Both the position numbers and the translations under genes were made by a program. The notes under the pieces were generated by a model that saw nothing but the letters and a program-made list of their open reading frames with translations, did not search any database and was not told the origin of the DNA. DNA of 64,000 nucleotides from Symbiodinium natans (taxonomy: Eukaryota; Sar; Dinophyceae; Suessiales; Symbiodiniaceae), in NCBI GenBank assembly GCA_905221605.1, contig CAJNDS010002855.1, positions 195,098 through 259,097 of the forward strand, written 5' to 3'. The first letter of the stretch is position 1. The number at the start of each line of letters is the position of its first letter. Below are positions 19,389 through 30,559 of the stretch, piece by piece.

Positions 19389-19488
19389 GTCGTAATTACT
19401 TTGAAATGTTCCTTCGAGCTAGTTTATACTTGGGCTGGCGCTGCTTTTCGACCTATCTTTCCATCTACATCCAGCTATCGAAGGCCCC
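19389..19488 (+). CDS. Possible coding island, plus strand
   Basis: Frame MKCRNYFEMFLRASLYLGWR then CFSTYLSIYIQLSK, ending at the edge of a family C element. Hydrophobic; no family recognised. Confidence 0.3.
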
Positions 19489-19597
19489 AAGGGTCCATAT
19501 ACCCATATGGTGGAACTATAGTTGAGCCTAGAAGTACTACACAGGAACCCCTTTAAGGCACAAGTACATAAGTTAATTTATGGGTACATGGGCCCTT
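19489..19597. mobile_element. Family C TIR element
   Basis: AAGGGTCCATATACC and GGGTACATGGGCCCTT are inverted ends; coding-like sequence abuts it on the left and resumes about 30 bp to the right. Confidence 0.6.
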
Positions 19598-19627
19598 AGG
19601 GAAGTACTAAGGAACTGTATACATCCA

Positions 19628-19690
19628 TAGAGGCGTGTGGCAGGTTGCAGTCTCAGGACGGAACATCCACAACAGCTGGGACCTAGGAAC
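19628..19690 (+). CDS. Micro-exon, plus strand
   Basis: Acceptor ACATCCATAG, frame GVWQVAVSGRNIHNSWDLGT then LTSR. Confidence 0.4.
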
Positions 19691-19919
19691 ACTGACCTCT
19701 AGAAAAAAATGTGTGGGTTTAAGGTGTTTAGAAGCTCAGGGTTTAGGGTTTTAGCGGGGGGGCCAGGGTTCTCGAACCACCCCCCGCCCACCCCTAAATC
19801 TCTAAACCCGAACTCCTGACCCTACCCTGAGCCCTAAACCCTAAACCCTAAACCCTAAACCCTAAACCCTGAACCCTGAACCCTGAACCCTGAACCCTGA
19901 ACCCTAAGCCGCACCCCTA

Positions 19920-20007
19920 AGCCCCGGTTCCAGGCCCGAGGCAGCCAATAATTGCGGGCTTCGTTCTTGGTGTAGGTGTAGCCTGGCTTGTCAGCCCACC
20001 CACATCT
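19920..20007 (-). CDS. Coding island, minus strand
   Basis: Acceptor AACATTTTTCAG, frame RCGWADKPGYTYTKNEARNY then WLPRAWNRG. Flanks are CCCTAAA left, TTTAGGG right. 20070-20640 on the right is intron-like. Confidence 0.55.
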
Positions 20008-21209
20008 CTGAAAAATGTTTGGGGGGTTTAGGGTTTAGGGTTCGGGTTTAGGGTTCGGGCTTAGGGCTAGTACATCTTCCTATATGGGTAAACATCTTCT
20101 ATACCATATACCCGAATGAAAACGGCCACAGCTGATAATAGTTGTTACTTGAACCTTGTCAAACCGCGCCTCGGCGCGCCTGCTGAGAGATTAAACCGAT
20201 TCATAAGCCAACCTATGTCAATCCCTAAACCATAAACCCTAATCCACAAACCCTAAACCTAACCAAAGCTTTCCAACCCCCTAAACCCTAAACCCTAAAC
20301 CCTAAACCCTAAACCCTAAGCCTGAACCCCTGAACCCCTTGCTCAAACCTGAAGACTAAACTCACTAAACCCCTAGACCCTGAACCTCCAAGACCCTACC
20401 ATTTTCTTTGCCGGGATAGCAGCTACCATAAACCCACAATCCCCTAGCGTCTCTTTTTTGCTAAACCTCTAAAACCCCTGCAAACGCCCCCAAAGCCCTA
20501 CGCCCTAATCAAACCTATAAACTCGTTTAAGCCACTATATACCCTATAAGGCCCTATAAACCCCTCAAGCCTACAACCTTAATGAAACCCTATAAACCCT
20601 ATATAACCACCTACAATCCCCGATAAACCCTAAACCCCAAAAAACCCAACCCCTGAAAACCGAGGAGGAGGAGCCGAGGTCGAAGATGAGACCGCCAGCG
20701 CCTGTACATGTAGGGGTTTTGGGGGTGTTGAGGGCTTCGGGTTTAGGATTTGGGGTTTAGGGCTAGGGTTTAGGGTTTGGGGGTCCTAGGGTTCAAAGTC
20801 TAGCTTTTTGAAGTTCGTGGTTTGGGCTTCTACACTGGGTTAAACGTTGGGGGCTCGGGCTTTAGGGTATGGGGAATGGTGTTTAGCATTTACGAGGGGC
20901 TTAGGCTTGGGGAGTTTCAAGGAGTGGCTAACCCTTCTAGGGCTGCTTGCAAGGGAGGTTTTGGTTTGGGGTTCAGAGAGGGGTGTGGGGTTCAGGAGCA
21001 AATTGAAGGGTTGAGCTTTAAGTCTTGTAGTGTTTAATTTGTTGAGTGTTGAGTGTGGGAATTTAGGGCGTTTGGGGTGGCAGGGGTCGGGGGGGAGGGG
21101 GGGGAATTTGTGGGGTTTAGGGGGCTTCAGAGGTTCAAGTTTGCCTAAACACCAAGCCCTAATTTGGGGCTCATGGTTTAGAGTTCACCGGCACTCTGTT
21201 TGCCTACAG

Positions 21210-21243
21210 TTCAACTGGATGTACGTCCGAGATTCGGTGGAAG
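21210..21243 (+). CDS. 34-nt micro-exon, plus strand
   Basis: Acceptor TGTTTGCCTACAG, frame FNWMYVRDSVE, donor GGAAG|GTTTAGG. It joins in frame to 21484-21553 (SVE + ACFIFG). Confidence 0.5.
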
Positions 21244-21483
21244 GTTTAGGTTTGGAGCGCAGGGGTTTCAGATTGAGGGGCTGAAGGAGTAGGGGTTTAG
21301 GGTGTAGGGTGTAGGGTCGGGGTTTGGGGGTTCAGAAAAAGTGTAGTTGTTGGGACTGACCGGAGGAACTGGGTGTGTGTGGAAAGGTTTCGTCCATCCA
21401 CTCCTGCTTAATTACGCTATAAGCCCTATATAACCCCAAACCCTAAACCCTAAACCCCAACCCTGCTTTCCGACGTTTCAGAG

Positions 21484-21553
21484 CTTGCTTCATCTTCGGC
21501 TGGTTGGTGTGGTTCGCGCGTGAGACCCAAGTGCGGGTCCCCCATTTTCGGGG
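21484..21553 (+). CDS. Micro-exon, plus strand
   Basis: Acceptor GACGTTTCAGAG, frame ACFIFGWLVWFARETQVRVP then HFR, donor GG|GTCTAG. A hydrophobic patch suggests a membrane or buried segment. Confidence 0.5.
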
Positions 21554-21658
21554 GTCTAGGGTTAGGACTCTATAGGGTTTTGGTTTAGGGTTTAGTGTTT
21601 AGGGTTCAGGGTTTAGGGTTTAGGGTATAGGGTTTAGGGTGTAGGGTTTTAATACAAG

Positions 21659-21775
21659 CACTTGTACTTTGGAGACCCAATGACCATGATTAAGGTACTA
21701 GAACTGCCGATTTATGGAACACTCCAGGCTCATACCCTACAGCCCGCACAAGTCACCGCGATGAGAGCTCATGAG
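21659..21775 (+). CDS. 39-codon exon, plus strand
   Basis: Acceptor TTTTAATACAAG, frame HLYFGDPMTMIKVLELPIYG then TLQAHTLQPAQVTAMRAHE, consensus donor GAG|GTGAGA. One of the cleanest exons here; family unknown. Confidence 0.6.
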
Positions 21776-21953
21776 GTGAGACTTCTCAGGGACTAAAGCA
21801 CTCCTAAGAATGGGATCTCTTCACCCCGTACTACAAACCCTATTAAGATCCCCTAAACCTTCTAACCCTAAACCCTAACCCTAAACCCTAAACCCTGAAC
21901 CCTGAACCCTTTCTAGGGCTCAACTAGTCCCCAAGGATTCTGCGGGGGGTCAC

Positions 21954-22021
21954 TGAAGCAGCTGCGCCGAGCGCGACACGAGGAGCGCGCGCCCGCCGAT
22001 CACGGGCAGCACCTCACGGGT
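21954..22021 (-). CDS. Micro-exon, minus strand
   Basis: Acceptor GAATTCTAG, frame TREVLPVIGGRALLVSRSAQ then LL, donor CA|GTGACC. Third codon positions are almost all G/C. Confidence 0.5.
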
Positions 22022-22058
22022 CTAGAATTCAGAAACTTGTAGCTTCAGCCCTGAGCCC

Positions 22059-22168
22059 TAAACCCTAAACCCTAAACCCTAAACCCTAAACCCTAAACCC
22101 TAAACCCTAAACCCCAAGCCCTAAACCCTAAACCCTAAACCCCAAGCCCTAAACCCTAAACCCTTGCG
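22059..22168 (-). repeat. CCCTAAA array
   Basis: About 15 units with scattered CCCCAAG variants. Confidence 0.9.
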
Positions 22169-22180
22169 GAGGCTAAACAC

Positions 22181-22276
22181 CTGACCCCTAGAAACCCTCA
22201 GCTCTTCGAAAACTGAGCTCTGGCATGCCGAACTCAGCCGCTTAAGTTCTAGGACCTGGAACCCAAACTCAAGTAC
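22181..22276 (-). CDS. Coding island, minus strand
   Basis: Acceptor GGGAGTATTCAG, frame VLEFGFQVLELKRLSSACQS then SVFEELRVSRGQ, donor GGTCAG|GTGTTT. Confidence 0.55.
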
Positions 22277-22402
22277 CTGAATACTCCCCCCCATGAATGT
22301 GCCCTTTAGTAAGGGGTTGCTTGGGGTTTAGGGTTTAGGGTTTATAGGGTTTAGGGTTTAGGGTTTATAGGGTTTAGGGTTTCGGGTTTAGGGTTTCGGG
22401 CT

Positions 22403-22478
22403 TCCGGCCGCAGCTACACTCAGCCCGCCTGCTGCAGCGAGCTCTGGGGCTCTACTGACCGGCTCCTTGTCCAGAACA
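22403..22478 (-). CDS. Weak coding island, minus strand
   Basis: Acceptor TTGTTCTGGACAAG, frame EPVSRAPELAAAGGLSVAAA. The plus strand is also partly open. 22560-22910 beyond it is repeats and a family A fragment. Confidence 0.25.
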
Positions 22479-22911
22479 AAGCAACAACAAAACCAAGACC
22501 TCCGAGCCCAAACTAGGATCCCTAAACCCTAAACCCTAAACCCTAAACCCTAAACCCTAAACCCTAAACCCTTTTTTGCTGACAGGGCTTGAAAAGGGAG
22601 CCTTTAAACCCCCCGAACAAGGGAATAAGGGCACGACTGGGCATCCTAGGATAAGGATGTCTAAGGCTTTGACGGGCTTAGGGTTTGGGGTTTTCGGTAT
22701 AGGGGTCATTTTGGGTTTAAGGGTTCAAGGGTTCAAGGGTTGAGGGTTTAGGGGTGTGTGAGGGTGGGAGTAATTGCTCTGCATTCGCTTATGGTACTAT
22801 AATCACGCCACATTATTCGAGCGCTTATAGTATAAGGGTGTAAGGGTTTAGAGTTTTAGGGTTTGGGGCGAGTTCGAACTGTAAGATTTGCCTGGGTGGG
22901 TCTCTGACCTT

Positions 22912-22942
22912 CCCGATAGACCCGGTTGGATAGAAAAATAAC
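22912..22942 (+). repeat. Left terminal inverted repeat
   Basis: CCCGATAGACCCGGTT followed by GGATAGAAAAATAA; its partner is 37310-37340 on the opposite strand. Confidence 0.65.
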
Positions 22943-23160
22943 TATTAGTCAAAATTTTGCCGTAGGCTAAATTTTAACTAATAGTCAAAACACGTTTTGA
23001 CTAATAGTCAAAACGTTGGGCAAAAGTATATCCAAAAAAACAAGGCGATTTTGGATACGACACCTTGTGATTTTGACTTTGATATCCAAAAAAACACGTT
23101 TTAGTCAAGATTTGCCCAACCTACGGGACACGAAGTTTCGACGAAATTTCGTCGAAACTT

Positions 23161-23182
23161 CGCCCCCCCCCCCCCCCCCCCC
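23161..23182. repeat. Poly-C tract
   Basis: Run of about 20 C after a near-palindromic GAAGTTTCGACGAAATTTCG cluster (23130-23162). Confidence 0.9.
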
Positions 23183-23390
23183 TCGTAATTTGCAAGGCCT
23201 GGGTGTCGAAGTCTGGGTGGGTTGTTTTGGACATGCAAAACCTCTGCTCTGTGTATCATTCATCTGATCATTCTGGTCTTCGCAGGTGAAGGAATAGAAT
23301 ATAACTCTTCTGATCCTTCCTGTCTTATAAAACAGGTATAAAGGCAACTCATCTGATCTTGTGCTGGTGAAGGTATACACAGGCAAAGGC

Positions 23391-23785
23391 AACTCATCTG
23401 ATCTTTCTGGTCTTAACAGGTAAAGGTAATTCATGTGATCTTTCTCTGGTCTTCAGAACAGGTAAAGGCAACTCATCTGATCTTTCTGGTCTTAACAGGT
23501 AAAGGTAATTCATGTGATCTTTCTCTGGTCTTCAGAACAGGTAAAGGCAACTCATCTGATCTTTCTGGTCTTAACAGGTAAAGGTAATTCATGTGATCTT
23601 TCTCTGGTCTTCAGAACAGGTGAAGGCAACTCATCTGATCTTTCTGGTCTTAACAGGTAAAGGTAATTCATGTGATCTTTCTCTGGTCTTCAGAACAGGT
23701 AAAGGCAACTCATCTGATCTTTCTGGTCTTAACAGGTAAAGGAAATTCATGTGATCTTTCTCTGGTCTTCAGAACAGGTAAAGGT
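23391..23785. repeat. Minisatellite, 5 units of 79 bp
   Basis: Units start at 23391, 23470, 23549, 23628 and 23707. Each carries two AACAGGTAAAGG-type motifs, which read as AG|GTAAAG splice-like junctions, in a CTCATCTGATCTTTCTGGTC context. 23790-24660 is (TA)n, CCCTAAA units and short repeats, without a gene. Confidence 0.9.
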
Positions 23786-24220
23786 TATATATAACAGGTA
23801 TAAAGGTGTATATATAACTCATCTGATCCCTAAACCCTAAACCCTAAAGCCTAAACAGTCTATAAAGCCTGAAGCCTGAACCCTAAACTCTATATATATA
23901 AACCCTAAACCCTAAACCCTAAACCCTATATATATAACCCTAAACCCTACACCCTAAACCCTGTAAACCCTATATAAACCCCCTAAGCCCTATAAACCCT
24001 ATATAAACCTTTCTTGTTCTCAAGGTTGAGACAAAGAGCTCTCAAGGTTGAGAAAAAGAGCTCTCACATGGTTCTATAGCACATATATATGTACATATAT
24101 ACAAGATATGTTGAGTATATATATATGTATATATATAACGCCCCTGAACCAGACCTTTCCGAAACCCTATACAAACCATTATATATATATATATGTGTGT
24201 ATATATATATATATATATTG

Positions 24221-24440
24221 AGCCCGAAACCGCTTGAAAACCCAGAGATAACCTATATAACCGACCTTGAGAGTTCAACTTGTGTGAGATTGAGCCCGAA
24301 ACCGCTTGAAAACCCAGAGAGAACCTAAAATCTACCTTGAAAGTTCAACTTGAGAGAGATCAAGCTTGTGCAACACTATATACAACCTTGAGAGTTCAAC
24401 TTGAGAGAGATCAAGCTTGTGCAACACTACATACACTTTG
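24221..24440. repeat. Short direct repeats
   Basis: GAGCCCGAAACCGCTTGAAA occurs at about 24221 and 24292. GAGAGTTCAACTTGAGAGAG with CAAGCTTGTGCAACACTA occurs twice near 24335-24430. Confidence 0.8.
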
Positions 24441-24665
24441 AGAGCTTGCGACCGCACAAGAGGCTTCGCAGGGAATTGTCTAGAGATATAGGACACACAA
24501 GTGGGTCGGGTCTCGGGTTTAGGAATTATATATAGGGTTGGGAGAGAGGGACGAGGTGTCTCACACACTTGCTACGACTTCGAGGGAACACTATATAATA
24601 TATATATATATCGATATATATATATATATATTGCATGCCTCGAGAGATTCACACTCCGATTTTCC

Positions 24666-26948
24666 TCAGACCTTTGTGAACTGCATGTGCATGGCCAGTC
24701 GGTATTTGCGAGACATCTTGTTCACAACCGACACGGCCTTGACCCCCCTGCTGCTCGCTTGGGCAAGTTTTTGAAGATGCCTCATGAGATCTTCTCCGGA
24801 AAAACACCAGACCTCTCGGATGTGCAACCCGACACCAGAGAATACTACATATAGACAGACTGTTATGGACTGTGCCACCAAAAAGGTTAACCGCCGAAAA
24901 TCTTTATCCCTGAAGGAGAACACATCAAAAGATGGGAGGCACCAGGCGGGGCGACAGGCAATGGGCATAGTCCGCGATGTGTTGCAGCATGTGGAACTTG
25001 GAGGTGACGTCAAAGTTTTGGATGCCTTCCCTTACTACAGAGGTTGGTCGCGATTGCTTCGCATCTACACAAACAAAAAAGGATGCAAGACTATATAGGG
25101 TCCCGAATCATAATTGGGGGTTAGGGGCTATATGTATGTATAAGATTTAAAGGTTTAAGGCTTTTTAGATACACAGCCATACATAATACAAGACCAACAC
25201 ACACAGCAAGCCCTCAAAAGACATGTGTCTATAAACCCCTCCCAGGTTCTCTGCAAAATGTCTTGCCACAGCAGCATACAGAACTAACATAGCACTGGCA
25301 GTTTCGCGAAACTCTTGGGCTGCAGCCGGTGGAAACACAAAGCAAGTCTTGTGGTCGAGAAGCAGGTCCTCCATTCTGACATTGAGCTGTAACATGAGGA
25401 GGATTTGCTGGTGTATCCGGATCACGGGGTTGTGAAAGTGTTGCCACACATCCAACAAGGCTCTGCCGAAGTGTTTCAGTTCGTGGCCTTTTCCTCGTAA
25501 CTTCGGATAGCCTGTCCGACGAACAAACATCGACAGTTTGCCGAGGCTGCGAAATCGGTTGGCTGCCGGTGTTCTCGAAGCCTTGTAAAAGTGAAGCACC
25601 CTGGCCCAGACTCGCTTGAGGTTCTCCAACGGTGTTGCTGGCAATACAGTGTGTGTGAGTAAAGCAAGCACAGAACCAAACATGAACTGGTCGGATCCTA
25701 AATATTTTGTGTGTAGATAATCTAGACACACGGTATGGCAACTCGTGCCAGGAAGACGAAACAACGGTGATTGGCTCCTCTGTTCCCACTCTCTCCAACC
25801 CACGGGGTCCCACACAGTGGCCCTCCAAGGCGCGTCGGGCCTAAAATTGGCCCAGGTGTTGGGGCCGGTGCTGGATGCCCTGCAGAGGGGGCAGGGGTTC
25901 GATTTGCTGGCGAAATGCGGCAACTGCAAGATGCCAGCGAAGTAGTCCAAATCGCCTATTATGCTGAAGAGGCAGCAGTAGAAACCGGAGGCCAATGGTT
26001 TCAATGCTCTTTTCTGCTCCCTTGAGCCCCGGGGATACCTTGTGTGTGTGTAATTCGACACACGACCAAAAAAGGCTTATATATATAAAAGGGAAAAACC
26101 CCAGAAAGAAAAAAATTACACACATGCTCTCAAACCATGACAAGTAGCTTCTTCCCGTTCCAATCTTCGTCGGGCCATTGTCCCCGGCTCAACCACAAGA
26201 AGCTCCATGCGAGGATGTGCAGGAATTTGTGCATTGTGTGTGATGCAAGATCATTGCTTCGAAGTTTTTCCATGCATCCATAAATCCAGAACATTCCATC
26301 CTTTGTGCTTTCACCTGTGGCGAGCAAAGAATACCACGAAAATTGGGTTTGCTTGCTCACCCAACACTTCCCCAGCCCTGTACAGGGGACATCATCACCA
26401 TGAAGTCCGATGGGGATGCACTTGCTGCGAAAATCGCCCCTCAGTTTCAAGGGATGGTTTTGAAGGCTTGGGTGCTCAGCCACCGAATCCCAAAATTCAG
26501 GGATATTGCCTTCAGAAGGCACCATTGACCTGACCCAAGCATCACCGTAGTCCTTGTAGAGGCTTGCGAAAACCTCGTGGGGTAGGAACATTGCCTGGTC
26601 GTGTTCCTTCACCGGTGCTTTAAAAGGCAGTTTCGCGACTGTCGGCTGGGGCAACTTGATCTGTGGCTCTACCAACTTGATGAGGTCACCGTGGCATTTT
26701 GATGGGTGCTTTCCACCAGCTCCGATAGCAGCAACATCAATCAAATCCTGTGGCAAATCCTCTGGCCGAGCTACCTTCTTCATATCATTGAGGGCCAAGC
26801 TTGCCAATCTCTGAACTTCTTGTGGCGAGTATGCCCCCCAAGCGAACTGGTAGATTAAATGGGTGGCAAGGCTGCTAGAGTGTAGACCACATCGTCGCTC
26901 ATCATCCTCCCGTTTCCTCTTTCGTTGTTGTGCCCCTCCAGATCTCAT
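24666..26948 (-). CDS. Transposase-like protein, 629 aa in four exons
   Basis: Exons (minus) 26155-26948, 25212-26038, 24943-25064 and 24666-24812 total 1890 nt with all phases matching. The donors are GA (AACGG|GAAGAA), GC (GAGG|GCTTGC) and GT (CGCCTG|GTGCC). N-terminus basic (QQRKRKREDDERR). Middle: CIPIGLHGDDVPCTGLGKCW, then FSWYSLL. Second core: IIGDLDYFAGILQLPHF with CPLC, then DYLHTKYLGSDQFMFGS. C-terminal: SKFHMLQHIADYAHCL, WCFSGEDLMRHLQKLAQASS. The acidic residues in HGDD and GDLDY are candidate catalytic residues. Resembles large dinoflagellate-expanded transposase-like families; exact superfamily not assigned. Confidence 0.6.
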
Positions 26949-26997
26949 GCTGACATGGGAGACACGGGCTGGCTCTCTAGGTGCAAGTTTCAGGGGT

Positions 26998-27017
26998 CAT
27001 GTATATATAGAAAAGAC

Positions 27018-27048
<31 letters not shown>

Positions 27049-27230
27049 CCTACACATGTAATTTTATATATTTTTATATATGATATATATATATATATGT
27101 ACTTTTCTATATATATATATATGTACATTCGTACACGTATGTGTGTGTATATAAATAAATAAATAAATATAAATATAAATATATATATATATATATTTGC
27201 ACAAAAGTATGTGTATGTGTTTAACAACTC
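26998..27230. repeat. (TA)n-rich spacer
   Basis: Alternating TATATA/TACATA tracts; similar tracts occur at 27300-27450, 31240-31300, 32735-32845 and 36830-36990. ORFs reading IYIYIY here are artefacts. 27450-28690 has no secure gene apart from CCCTAAA units at 27829-27950. Confidence 0.85.
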
Positions 27231-27401
27231 GGGTTTAGAGGGGTTTAGGGCTTGTGGGGTTTCAGGTTTTGCATGTGTAGAGGTATATAGAAGAATCGAT
27301 TATATATATATAATATAAAATCACACACATATATATATATATGTGTGTGTTTGTTTTACAGATTCATATATATATATATATGCATATATATATATATATG
27401 C

Positions 27402-27433
<32 letters not shown>

Positions 27434-28693
27434 GTATATATGCATACAAAAAACATATAGAAGGTGTACAGGGTGAAAATGGGGTTTGGGGCGCTTTTGA
27501 GAATCTGCAGCACAAACAAAATGCATGTGGTGCTGGCTCGTCTCATGTGGCCCTCTCAAGTTTCTCTCGTGGTGTGTAAGCAGGCCTGCAATCTTTCACA
27601 TGCTGCTCTCACAAGGTTCTCGCACTCTCATGGTGGTATAAGGTTCTCGCACTCTCATGGTATATATGCTTTTATGCCCTTTTCAGCGCCTAAACCCTGT
27701 ATCCATAAACCCACATAGATCTAAGTATATATAGGAGTGACTGCAGACAGACATGTGCTCTCATGTAGATATATATATATATAGATATATATATTCCCTC
27801 CTCTAGATCTATAGGTATGTGTATGCTAACCCTAAACCCTAAACCCTAAACCCTAAACCCTAAACCCTATAAACCCTATAAACCCTAAACCCTAAACCCT
27901 ATAAACCCTAAACCCTATAAACCCTAAACCCTATAAACCCTAAACCCAACCCATTTTTATATATAATTAATGTATATATATATATATATATATAGCTCTC
28001 TCTCAAGTCCACACAGCACGGAGGCCCGAACCATGGCTCTGCATCGAACCTGGAGAGCAGATTTTGTTTGGACCTTGTGAGAGACACATATATCTCAGAT
28101 TCGCAGGCTGAGTTTGCTATATTGGGTGTCTACAAGGTTCATAAAAGGGTGTAGCAGAGTCCCGGTTGAGGGTTTATATGCCTTAAAAATACGGGGGTAT
28201 ATAGGGTCTAGAGGGTGTTTAGGTTTCTTTGTGGTCTTTAGGGTTTATAGGGTTCAAAGGTTTGTAGGCAGTGTGGAGCGAAAAAAACACCTGACGAGAC
28301 GAATGCAGTGTGTGCACCTCTCTAAACCTCACACCCCTCAACCCTTGCTGCACAGATGTTTTTGCCCAACCACCCTAAACCCTAGAAACCCTAAACCCTA
28401 AACCCCATGTGTGTGTATATGCGCTGCACAGGGCAAATGGCAAGCAAACTGTTTTGCACCCGGCGGGTGGGATTCTCTCGTGTCACGGATTTCGGTCTCT
28501 GCACGAATAACCCCTTGCATGCCGTCTTCTCATGGCCCACAGGCCACCACAGAAACCATATATACCTTTAATAAAAAAGTACTTTTTATTGTGCACACAC
28601 ACAACACACTCTGAACAAAGCACCCACAAGAAAACTTGCTCGGCACACTCAAAACAGGGGCAGACAATGTGCAGACAGAGAAAAACTCCCCTC

Positions 28694-29683
28694 TCACTCC
28701 TTGCCCTCCTTGCCCGGCTTCGTCTTGGCTGCTCGCACCAGCCCTTTGCTCACTTCCACCAGCTCGTTCACGTTCTGGGTTTGCTTTGCAACCAAGCCCA
28801 TGTAGGTCTCCAACCCTTGCTTGGTCAACTCTTCGTCGTTCGGCAGCATGTTGAACTTCAGGAGGTGCTCAATGGCGAGAGCCGAGGATTGTGCCCGAAC
28901 ATGCCCGGTTTGGAGCTCTTTCACACGGTCCTGATGCAGGATCTTGCCATGCTGGGTCACGAGCTTCATGGCTTCGGTTGCCAAGCGACTCTGGGAATCC
29001 TTCGCTGTCTTGAGCATCTTCTTGGTGGCATCGGACATGATGCCGTCCTTCAGGGCATCATTCTTGCACTTGTTCCAGCCCCAGTTCATGCTGGACATCA
29101 TGGCTTGGAGATCTGTTGCATCACCTTGCGACAAAGTCTTCTCTCGATCGAGCTGGCTCTTTTCCACACAGCCCGACTCCCTGCCGATAGTCACCTTCGT
29201 GTAGGCCCAGAAGGTAGCCCCCTTACCGTCCTTTGTCTGGAAGATGTCGCCGTTCTCGTAGGCTTGCTTCATAGCAGCCCTGTCGCCGTGGAAGTTCTTG
29301 TGCAGGAACACTGACTCCGGGAGGCCCTCCTCTTCGGTCCTGGCATACTTCTTGTCGAAGGCAGCCAAGCTCTGCTTGAACATTGGCTCGGCGGTGTTAA
29401 TCTCGTAGCCACCATTCTTGTTTTTCTTGAAGCAACGGTTTATCACCGACGTTCGGTGCTCACGAGCTCCGACACCCGGGGGAACCTGGTCAAAGAGCTG
29501 CATCAGGTGCTCCGGCAATTGGCCCTTCTCTCTCATCTTGGCCCACTTTTCCCCTTTGCCTTTGTCTCTCTTGCTGGAGTCTTCTTCTTCTTCTTCTGGC
29601 TTATCCTGCTTCTTGACGTTCTTTGGGGGCTTCTCGTCGTCATGCTTCGCAGCCGGTCTCTTCGACACCTTCTTTGGCGCCAT
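28694..29683 (-). CDS. Lys/Glu-rich protein of the element, 329 aa
   Basis: Single-exon frame. Start chosen at MAPKKVSKRPAAKHDDEKPP, with an acidic run EEEEEDSS just after; an upstream ATG (29833) would add an unlikely Cys-rich leader. Then GQLPEHLMQLFDQVPPGVG, HRTSVINRCFKKNKNGGYEI, LPESVFLHKNFHGDRAAMKQ, GATFWAYTKVTIG, and a helical C-terminal half. No catalytic motif. Similar families are, from memory, common in dinoflagellates, but this is not verified. Ends basic (KTKPGKEGKE). Possibly a nucleic-acid-binding accessory protein (inference). Confidence 0.6.
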   Translation of the reverse strand: MAPKKVSKRPAAKHDDEKPPKNVKKQDKPEEEEEDSSKRDKGKGEKWAKMREKGQLPEHLMQLFDQVPPGVGAREHRTSVINRCFKKNKNGGYEINTAEPMFKQSLAAFDKKYARTEEEGLPESVFLHKNFHGDRAAMKQAYENGDIFQTKDGKGATFWAYTKVTIGRESGCVEKSQLDREKTLSQGDATDLQAMMSSMNWGWNKCKNDALKDGIMSDATKKMLKTAKDSQSRLATEAMKLVTQHGKILHQDRVKELQTGHVRAQSSALAIEHLLKFNMLPNDEELTKQGLETYMGLVAKQTQNVNELVEVSKGLVRAAKTKPGKEGKE

Positions 29684-30042
29684 GCTGGATCCGAGGCCTA
29701 TATAGGGCGACACACAGGAAAACACGAAACACACAGAAACTGTGTAAAGCTGAAACTCGGGCTGGCAGCAAGCATGGCAAGCACATATGCACTCTCGTGT
29801 CTCAGGGTCCGTCCCGGGGTTGTATCTCAACATCTCAACACGTGTCTCTCAGGGTCCCTCATGGTTTTTATTCGAACATATGTGCATCTCTCTGTTTCTC
29901 GGGGTCACTCAAAAGTGTTTTCCTCTTCTTGTTCATGCAAATTCCTACACGATTGGTCACGAAATTCGCTTGTCTCATCTTTGAATTTTCGAATTCTGCA
30001 ATGGTTGTTTCTAACAAATTGCTATAATGGTTGGACTCCAGG

Positions 30043-30286
30043 TATTGAAGTTTCATCGAAATTTCGTCGAAGTTTCGACCTCTTCAAGTCGAAGTTTCGA
30101 CCTCTTCAAGTCGAAGTTTTAATGAAAACTTCGACCTAAACTTCGACACTTTAATTCATGTTTAAAGGGATGCCTTGTGTATTTTACAAGTAAAAACTTC
30201 GACTTAAACTTCGACGGGGGGATGTCGAAATTTCGACACCCCCATCGAAATTTCGACGAAATTTCGACAAAACTTCGATGCCCTAG
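30043..30286. repeat. Cluster of TCGAAGTTT/AAACTTCGA palindromic motifs
   Basis: More than ten CTTCGA/TCGAAG/TCGAAATTTCGA motifs in 240 bp, the same motifs as near both ends of the element (23128-23162 and 37035-37072). Candidate protein-binding array or remnant of a nested insertion. Confidence 0.65.
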
Positions 30287-30559
30287 TGTTCACGGAAGAT
30301 GAAATTTCTGAAGGAAAATCAACAACCAACACATGCAACTCTCCAGGTTCCCGAGCACCAAAGCCCCAGGCTCCGAAGGCATCGTGGCCTGCACGGCCAA
30401 GGAGTTTTGTTGTTATTGCTTCTAGATGGGTGGTTTGGAGGCATGTTCTGCTTGATAACTTTTCGTTTAGGGGAGAAAAATGGTTTCGGGTTTGATGGCT
30501 TTAAGGGTGTATATGGGGTTTACGGGGTTCAGGTTTTATACAAAAGGGTTCAGGGTTTG

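Noticed and set aside
23391-23785. CRISPR-like array
   Set aside because: The units are contiguous 79-bp repeats with no unique spacers, in eukaryotic DNA.
27000-27560. Many IYIYIY-type ORFs (also at 24042-24328, 32674-32941, 36740-37018)
   Set aside because: Products of (TA)n tracts.
28532-29314. 260-codon plus-strand ORF
   Set aside because: Mirror frame of the 329-aa minus-strand gene at 28694-29683, which has better composition and a clear start.
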